DNA of 13,174 nucleotides, from contig VBOC01000091.1 in NCBI GenBank assembly GCA_005877655.1, forward strand, positions 1 through 13,174, written 5' to 3'. Shown here piece by piece: positions 9,117-13,174 of the stretch. Origin of the DNA: Ignavibacteria bacterium. GTDB taxonomy: Bacteria > Bacteroidota > Ignavibacteria > UBA10030 > SZUA-254. The notes beneath the pieces were generated by a model. That model worked only from the letters and a program-made list of their open reading frames with translations. It was not told the origin of the DNA and searched no databases. The position numbers were made by a program, and so were the translations under genes. The first letter of the stretch is position 1. Each line of letters begins with the position of its first letter.

Positions 9117-9170
9117 CGGCGACGAGGCCGGCCCTATTTTTCGAAGTCATGTTCCTCATAAGGGCTTCGA
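9117..9170. terminator. Possible transcript-end structures between convergent operons
   Basis: The 57-base gap between the two convergent stop codons holds weak structure only. CGGC (9117-9120) can pair with GCCG (9127-9130) just before CCCTATTTTT, which could serve as a poor intrinsic terminator for the plus-strand operon. TCGAAG (9141-9146) and CTTCGA (9165-9170) form a 6-bp inverted repeat with an 18-base loop that contains CCTCATAAGG. Neither is a convincing strong terminator. The location is the main support. Confidence 0.3.
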
Positions 9171-9171
9171 G

Positions 9172-10149
9172 TCAGTACCCGCTATTGCCCCCGTCGGGGG
9201 TGACTTTCCCCCTGAACGACCTGTAGATATAGACGAAGTACCCTGCGACGGCGACCATTCCGACGATCCACCAGGTGAGGCCGATCGACAGAGCCGACGC
9301 GTGAGCGGCTGAATTATAAATTGTCAGCGTGGCGTCCGGGTCGAGTGCGGATGGGAGGACGGCCGGGTACAAGCCGAATGCCGTGCTGGCGAGCATGGAC
9401 AGGATAAATAACGAAGAGAACAGGAAGCCACCGCGGTCCTTTTTTAGACGAATGCAGATAAAAGTTCCAGCGAGTCCGATCACACCCCCGAGCGGAAAGA
9501 TAAAACCCCAGGGGCTTCGGGAATAATTTTGCCAAATTGCCGGCCGGATCGCAGAAACCGCCAAAAGCGCGCCGAGAGATGTCAGAAGCACGGCCCACCA
9601 TAAACGGGCGGCAAGCAACTGTGCGCGCTCTTGCAGCTCGCCTCCGGTTTTCATCGCCAGGAAACAAGCCTGCGGCACCACGGTGAATGTGGTCCACCGT
9701 GGCTCGAAAAAATAGCCGTCTTTTCCGACCGGGACGCCCCGCACGACGTTGCCGAGGGCAGCTCCCAAAACGATTGTAAGCAGGAGGCTCGAGACAGAAA
9801 AAACGCTGTCCCAGAAGGACCTCCACATTGCGTGGTGAACCTGATGCCGAAATTCGATTCCCAGGCCGCGCAGCATCAGGAGCCAGAGCACGATCATCAG
9901 GGGAAGATAGAAACCGCTAAAACTCGAAGCATAGAGGACCGGAAATGCGAAAAACATCGTGCCGCCGGCGGCAATTAACCAAACTTCGTTCCCGTCCCAT
10001 ACGGGGGCTATCGCATTCAGGACCAAGCGGCGCTCATCGTCCTTTTTTGCGAGGATCAGTTGAAGCGTCCCCACCCCTAGATCGAATCCGTCCAGGATCG
10101 CATACATGCAGAGCATAAAACTCAAAAGTACAAACCAAAGAGTTTCCAT
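9172..10149 (-). CDS. cydB: Cytochrome bd quinol oxidase subunit II
   Basis: Membrane subunit II of the bd-type terminal oxidase, which reduces O2 with electrons from quinol. It has about 325 aa and roughly eight to nine hydrophobic segments, close to the usual length for the short-Q-loop class. Diagnostic stretches are YAILDGFDLGVG near the N-terminus, APVWDGNEVWLIAAGGTMFFAFP, and LRGLGIEFRHQ. The ATG giving METLWFVLLS is chosen because that is the family N-terminus. The frame stays open to a GTG at 10182 that would add 11 unconserved polar residues. The ATG lies 36 bases after the cydA stop, so cydA and cydB should be one operon. The gene itself looks intact, but its partner subunit is interrupted. 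No small cydX-like reading frame is visible after it. Confidence 0.95.
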   Translation of the reverse strand: METLWFVLLSFMLCMYAILDGFDLGVGTLQLILAKKDDERRLVLNAIAPVWDGNEVWLIAAGGTMFFAFPVLYASSFSGFYLPLMIVLWLLMLRGLGIEFRHQVHHAMWRSFWDSVFSVSSLLLTIVLGAALGNVVRGVPVGKDGYFFEPRWTTFTVVPQACFLAMKTGGELQERAQLLAARLWWAVLLTSLGALLAVSAIRPAIWQNYSRSPWGFIFPLGGVIGLAGTFICIRLKKDRGGFLFSSLFILSMLASTAFGLYPAVLPSALDPDATLTIYNSAAHASALSIGLTWWIVGMVAVAGYFVYIYRSFRGKVTPDGGNSGY

Positions 10150-10185
10150 CGTGCCGCTTATTCGTTCATTGCTGCGGGCCACCTG

Positions 10186-11523
10186 TCATCGTACCGGCTG
10201 CCTGTCATCATCAGGGCCGACGTGGAGTCTCCTGATCACAAGGACGAGGAAGAGCGCGCCCATCACAAAATAAAGCCCGAGAAATCCGAGAAGTGTGAAC
10301 AGGCTATTTCCCGCTGAGACTGTCGGGGAGCTTCCCTGGGCAGTCCGCATGATCCCGTAGACGAGCCACGGCTGACGCCCGAGTTCCGCGGTCATCCAAC
10401 CCGCAGTATTGGCGATATAGGGAAAGGGAACGCTGAGCAGGAGGGCCCATAATGCCCACCGTGTTGAAAATAATTTTTTTCTGAAAAGCAGGAATGAGCA
10501 AACCATGAGAACCGCGATGAAGACTGTTCCCAGGCCGACCATGATGTGATAACTGTAATAGAGAAGCGGGATGTTGTCGGGCCACTCGTCGCGCGGAAAG
10601 GCATCGAGCCCCTTGACCTCCGCCGACCACCGGTAATAGGTGAGAAAACTGAGTAGTTTCGGAACGTGGAGCGGGTTGTCGATTTTCCTGTTTTGAACGT
10701 CGGGCTGTCCCACGATTATGAGCGGCGCGCCCTGCCGCGTTTCGAACAGCCCTTCCATTGCCGCCAGCGTGGCCGGCTGGTGGAGCACCACGTTGCGGCC
10801 CTGCCCGTCGCCGCTCGGGAACAATTCAAAGACCGATGCAAAGAGTCCCACGATCACCCCGATGCGAACGAAAAGTTTCCCATACTCGGTATTGCGGCCT
10901 GCCAGCAGCTAATAGGCCCCCGTGGCGGCGACAACGAACGCGCCGGTGACGACTGCGCCGGCCATCGTGTGGGCGTATTGCCATCCGAGCCAGGGGTTCG
11001 TCAGCAGGTCCCACAGGCTCTCGAGCCGCGCCAGGCCCTCTGGCGTCACGCTGTACGCCACCGGGTGCTGCATCCAGGCGTCGGTCGCGACGATGAAGAA
11101 GCCCGATATCCAGGATCCGAGGAACACCAGGAGTGCGGCAACGAAATTGCCCTTTCGGCCAAGCTTCTTCTCCCCGTAGAGGAAGAGGCCGAGGAACGTC
11201 GATTCGAGGAAAAACGCAAACACCCCTTCCATCGCAAGCGTTTGTCCGATCACTCCTCCGGCAAACTTCGAGAAGCGCGCCCAGTTTGTTCCGAACTGAA
11301 ACTCCATCGGAATTCCGGTGACGACTCCCACCGCAAAATTGATGGCAAAAATCCTGCCCCAGAACCTCGCCGCGCGATTCGCCCGATCGTCGTTATTCCA
11401 GATTGCCATTCCTTTAAGCAAAACAATGATGAGGCCGAGCCCCATCGTCAATTGAGGGAACAGGTAATGGTACGAAATGGTGAATGCGAACTGGAGCCGA
11501 TCGAGAAAGAGGGCGTCTTGCAA
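10186..11523 (-). pseudogene. cydA: Cytochrome bd quinol oxidase subunit I, interrupted by one in-frame TAG
   Basis: Subunit I of bd oxidase, carrying hemes b558, b595 and d and the quinol site. The frame is continuous over 445 codons except for TAG at codon 205. Residues keep E. coli numbering over the first half: His19 (b595), Glu99 and Glu107 (proton path), His185 (b558; E. coli His186) and Glu257 in the Q-loop. After the Q-loop, Met328 in YHIMVGLG matches the b558 methionine (E. coli Met393), and Glu380 in AELGRQPW matches Glu445. The 65-residue offset shows a short Q-loop. Position 252 is Thr rather than Lys, and the residue two before Met328 is His rather than Arg. The TTG start follows a TGA two codons upstream and is the only start that puts His at 19. 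As written, the gene yields a 204-aa fragment plus an orphan 3' part, unless the TAG is a sequence error or is read through. Confidence 0.92.
10909..10911 (-). other. In-frame amber codon splitting cydA
   Basis: On the minus strand the codons run GCC TAT TAG CTG CTG GCA GGC, that is A-Y-stop-L-L-A-G. The family has an aromatic residue (Trp or Tyr) here, at the end of the TM that carries the b558 histidine. TGG, TAT or TAC is one substitution from TAG. The same frame continues with clean CydA similarity on both sides, so no base has been gained or lost. Confidence 0.9.
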
Positions 11524-11557
11524 AGGTCAGGTCCCGGGCTTGGGAACTATCGTGTTA

Positions 11558-12217
11558 TTATGGATTGAAATACGCTGTGACGTAGGAGATGTCGAACTGT
11601 CCGTTCGTAACCTGGATGAGCTTGAGGGTGTCGGGGAATGGACCCCACAAAGTTCCCGAAAAGGCGCCCTGCGCGCGCCTCGCAGATGTATCGAACGAGG
11701 AAATTGTGAGTGCGCCGCTCTTCGGAACATAGAGATCATAGAATGCGAGCGAGTCCGGGTTTGAGAAGAAAAAGTAAACGTACGCAGCTCGACCGGACTG
11801 GGCGACGTTAGAAACGGCGAAAGAATAGTTTCCCCCCGAAATGCCGCCGGAATCGCCGCGCACGGAGATCATGATCACGCGTTCGAACAGCGATCCGCCG
11901 GCAAGCCGGTGCAGATACCCGGCAAACAGGCCATGGATTCTTCTCTGGAACAGTGACGTATCGCGCACGAATCCGCCCGCGCCTTCGCTGATCGAATCAT
12001 TGGCGAACTGATCGGTCGGCTTGTACTTGCCCGTCGCCGCGAAGTGCCCCCCTCCCCCGGCAGCATCAAAAGATAGGGAGCCAGTTCCATAAGGGCCGAC
12101 CGTGTCTGTGACGACCGGCGGAACCGTCACAGGGTTTGAATCCTTCCTGCACCCGCCGTTGCAGACAATCAGAAGCGCCAGGGAGGACGCGATGATCGCG
12201 GCGACGAGAAATTTCGT
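11558..12217 (-). CDS. Putative lipoprotein of unknown function, start codon apparently ACG
   Basis: I do not recognise the family with certainty. The frame has no ATG, GTG or TTG near the signal peptide; the nearest candidate is a TTG at 12316 that adds 33 unlikely residues and has no Shine-Dalgarno. Reading instead from ACG at 12215-12217, which has GGAGGT 7 bases upstream, gives a textbook lipoprotein leader: (M)KFLVAAIIASSLALLIV, then CNGGC, then RKDSNP. The lipidated Cys is probably residue 23, with Cys19 as the alternative. The mature part (about 195 aa) is Gly/Ser/Phe-rich and probably all-beta. It ends in a TSARRAQGAFSG...VTNGQFDISY pattern reminiscent of small Bacteroidota surface lipoproteins (DUF6252-like; weak). 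The stop TAA lies 34 bases before cydA, so it may share a transcript with cydAB. The envelope location is inferred. Confidence 0.65.
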   Translation of the reverse strand, partial: TKFLVAAIIASSLALLIVCNGGCRKDSNPVTVPPVVTDTVGPYGTGSLSFDAAGGGGHFAATGKYKPTDQFANDSISEGAGGFVRDTSLFQRRIHGLFAGYLHRLAGGSLFERVIMISVRGDSGGISGGNYSFAVSNVAQSGRAAYVYFFFSNPDSLAFYDLYVPKSGALTISSFDTSARRAQGAFSGTLWGPFPDTLKLIQVTNGQFDISYVTAYFNP

Positions 12218-13174
12218 TCCCGAAACCTCCCGGTACCGGGGAGCACGAATGATTCCCCGCGGGGGATCTCCGATTGACGCCTTCTCCCTTTTCGGGTGTT
12301 GGATGACCCGCTGCAAAGAGGACTATCTGACGATGAGCATCTTTTTGGTAGACGCCGGTAGGGATATTCGACGCGTTCCATTCTTCCTCGTAAACTCCGG
12401 CCGGCCTCATGGCGTTCACGAGCGTAGCGACTTCCCTGCCGAGGAGGTCAAACACTTTGAGTGAAACATAGACCGGCCGGGGAAGGGAAAGCCGGATTCG
12501 CGTCGAGGGATTAAACGAGTTCGGCATGTTCTGAGAGAGCGAAAACTGTGCCGGCAGACCCACCGGCACTGAAGCCGATGTAAAGCTCAAGAGGAGCGAG
12601 CGCAAATCTGAATCTGGCAGCGTGATCGTTCCGGAATCCCCCGCTACCGATGAGAAGAGGTTCGCTGTATTGACGGTCGACAGAGTGTACCGGACTCCCT
12701 CCTCGCTGCGCAAGTGCCAGGAAAGAGTAAGCGGGGAGCCGGTCGATTGAACGAGCACCCTCTTGGCGCCCGAGTGTTCCGTGGCCGAAAAGAGGACGAG
12801 GTCCCGGTCCGTTTGAAACCGGGAGTCGAATCCGCCCGCGGGAGGAAGCGGCGGGAGTCTGCGGCTCCGCACGAGAGGCGAATTCCCGTCACCGATCCCG
12901 AAGTACAGTGTCTTCTGATGGCCCTGCCGATCGGCGATTGTCAGGCTGTTCTTCGACTCCAAAGCGCGGGCATCGTCGCGATTCGACGTCCCGGGTTTCA
13001 TCAAGGCGGAAGAAGTGTGCGCGAGGATCAACTTTCCAGACTGCGACGATTTGAGCCAGTACCCCTTCCCCGGAGTGAGTGTATTGACAGTAGCATATCC
13101 TGCGTTGTACGCAAAAAAATGTGATGCAATAATCCCCGCCGGGATCGTGGAAACAGATCCGACGGATACAGAAT
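12066..13174 (-). CDS. Secreted protein with damaged T9SS C-terminal sorting domain (5' end outside window)
   Basis: C-terminal part of a large exported protein. The frame is open to the right edge; a TTG near 13031 is internal. The visible order is a TPGKGYWLK segment, a TLYFGIG...LPPLPPAGGFDSRF stretch often found before sorting domains in Ignavibacteria-type proteins, a beta-rich region, then the type A sorting domain: FSLSQNMPNSFNPSTRI, SLKVFDLLGREVATLV, and AGVYEEEWNASNIPTGVY. Normally about 12 residues follow (FYRL..G.F....), then KKM(L)L(V)R and a stop. Here the tail is missing: the next codons read QKDAHR, while the +1 frame gives KKMLIVR and a TAG at 12323. Read literally, the frame runs on with unrelated sequence to a stop at 12066, overlapping the lipoprotein gene. 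The passenger's activity cannot be told from this end. Confidence 0.82.
   Translation of the reverse strand, partial: SVSVGSVSTIPAGIIASHFFAYNAGYATVNTLTPGKGYWLKSSQSGKLILAHTSSALMKPGTSNRDDARALESKNSLTIADRQGHQKTLYFGIGDGNSPLVRSRRLPPLPPAGGFDSRFQTDRDLVLFSATEHSGAKRVLVQSTGSPLTLSWHLRSEEGVRYTLSTVNTANLFSSVAGDSGTITLPDSDLRSLLLSFTSASVPVGLPAQFSLSQNMPNSFNPSTRIRLSLPRPVYVSLKVFDLLGREVATLVNAMRPAGVYEEEWNASNIPTGVYQKDAHRQIVLFAAGHPTPEKGEGVNRRSPAGNHSCSPVPGGFGNEISRRRDHRVLPGASDCLQRRVQEGFKPCDGSAGRHRHGRPLWNWLPIF
12225..12230 (-). promoter_or_regulatory. Shine-Dalgarno that marks the lipoprotein start
   Basis: On the minus strand GGAGGT lies 7 bases before the ACG at 12217 and directly before a lipoprotein signal peptide. 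The spacing is ideal, so translation should begin at that ACG, where ATG would be normal. It adjoins the 12-base palindrome at 12229-12240. Confidence 0.7.
12229..12264. repeat. Two GC-rich perfect palindromes upstream of the lipoprotein
   Basis: CCCGGTACCGGG (12229-12240) and CCCCGCGGGG (12255-12264) lie 14 bases apart in the short region between the T9SS gene remnant and the lipoprotein Shine-Dalgarno. Without a loop they are poor hairpins. They could be binding sites for a dimeric regulator or chance in GC-rich DNA. Neither is followed by a T-run on either strand. Confidence 0.4.
12323..12346 (-). other. Displaced terminal KKMLIVR-stop of the T9SS sorting domain
   Basis: In the +1 frame relative to the upstream coding sequence, the bases after a single C read AAA AAG ATG CTC ATC GTC AGA TAG. 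This is the canonical end of a T9SS type A domain. It shows where the gene once ended and that a segment of about 35 bases, not a multiple of three, is missing just upstream. Confidence 0.75.

Noticed and set aside
10149..10182. GTG at 10182 as the cydB start
   Set aside because: It adds 11 polar residues not seen in CydB. METLWF at 10149 is the family N-terminus.
10909..10911. Reassignment of UAG to a sense codon in this organism
   Set aside because: No intact gene in the window ends in TAG (all use TGA or TAA), which briefly made this attractive. But the displaced T9SS tail KKMLIVR ends exactly at a TAG, as expected of a true stop, and only one gene needs the recoding.
10666..11568. Open frame of 300 codons on the plus strand opposite cydA
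   Set aside because: It runs across cydA and its amber codon with no recognisable motifs. cydA similarity on the other strand explains the sequence.
12338..12350. Programmed frameshifting at the A5 run before the KKMLIVR tail
   Set aside because: A +1 shift would restore KKMLIVR, but the sorting domain would still lack about 12 residues between GVY and KKM. A small deletion explains both features; frameshifting explains only one.

Overview
The window is densely packed, mid-to-high-GC bacterial DNA, probably from the FCB group (an Ignavibacteria/Chlorobi/Bacteroidota-type lineage). The best lineage clue is a large secreted protein at the right edge. It has a GKGYW-type segment, an NSFNPST motif and the KVFDLLGREVATLV block of a type IX secretion (T9SS, por) C-terminal sorting domain. 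A Bacteroidota-style lipoprotein lies beside it. The species cannot be named from the sequence alone.

Left part, plus strand (1-9114). Seven or eight genes run head to tail with gaps of at most 37 bases and several overlaps: the 3' part of asnS (asparaginyl-tRNA synthetase), a NatA-type ABC ATPase and its NatB-type ABC-2 permease, nuoJ, nuoK, nuoL and nuoM (membrane-arm subunits of respiratory complex I), and a polytopic transporter of the ion transporter / CitMHS-NhaD type. The transporter overlaps the end of nuoM and sits where nuoN usually lies. No internal promoter or terminator is evident, so the set looks like one transcription unit. It carries proton-translocating membrane subunits, a putative Na+/H+ or anion transporter and a possible efflux ABC system, but none of the peripheral-arm genes nuoA-I and no nuoN.

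Right part, minus strand (9172-13174). Read from the right edge: the T9SS-sorted protein (5' end outside the window), a small putative lipoprotein, then cydA and cydB for a short-Q-loop cytochrome bd quinol oxidase. The cyd genes converge on the nuo cluster across a 57-base gap at 9115-9171. Complex I would feed the quinone pool and bd oxidase would draw from it.

The most striking observation is that three consecutive minus-strand genes each carry one small lesion, while every plus-strand gene is intact. cydA has a single in-frame TAG at codon 205 where an aromatic residue is expected. The lipoprotein has ACG where its strong Shine-Dalgarno and signal peptide call for ATG. The T9SS sorting domain loses about 12 codons and its frame between GVY and the terminal KKMLIVR. 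This is either real decay of a bd-oxidase locus or a patch of poor consensus sequence.

No stretch over 300 bases lacks a gene. I saw no tRNA or rRNA gene, CRISPR array, insertion sequence or integrase.
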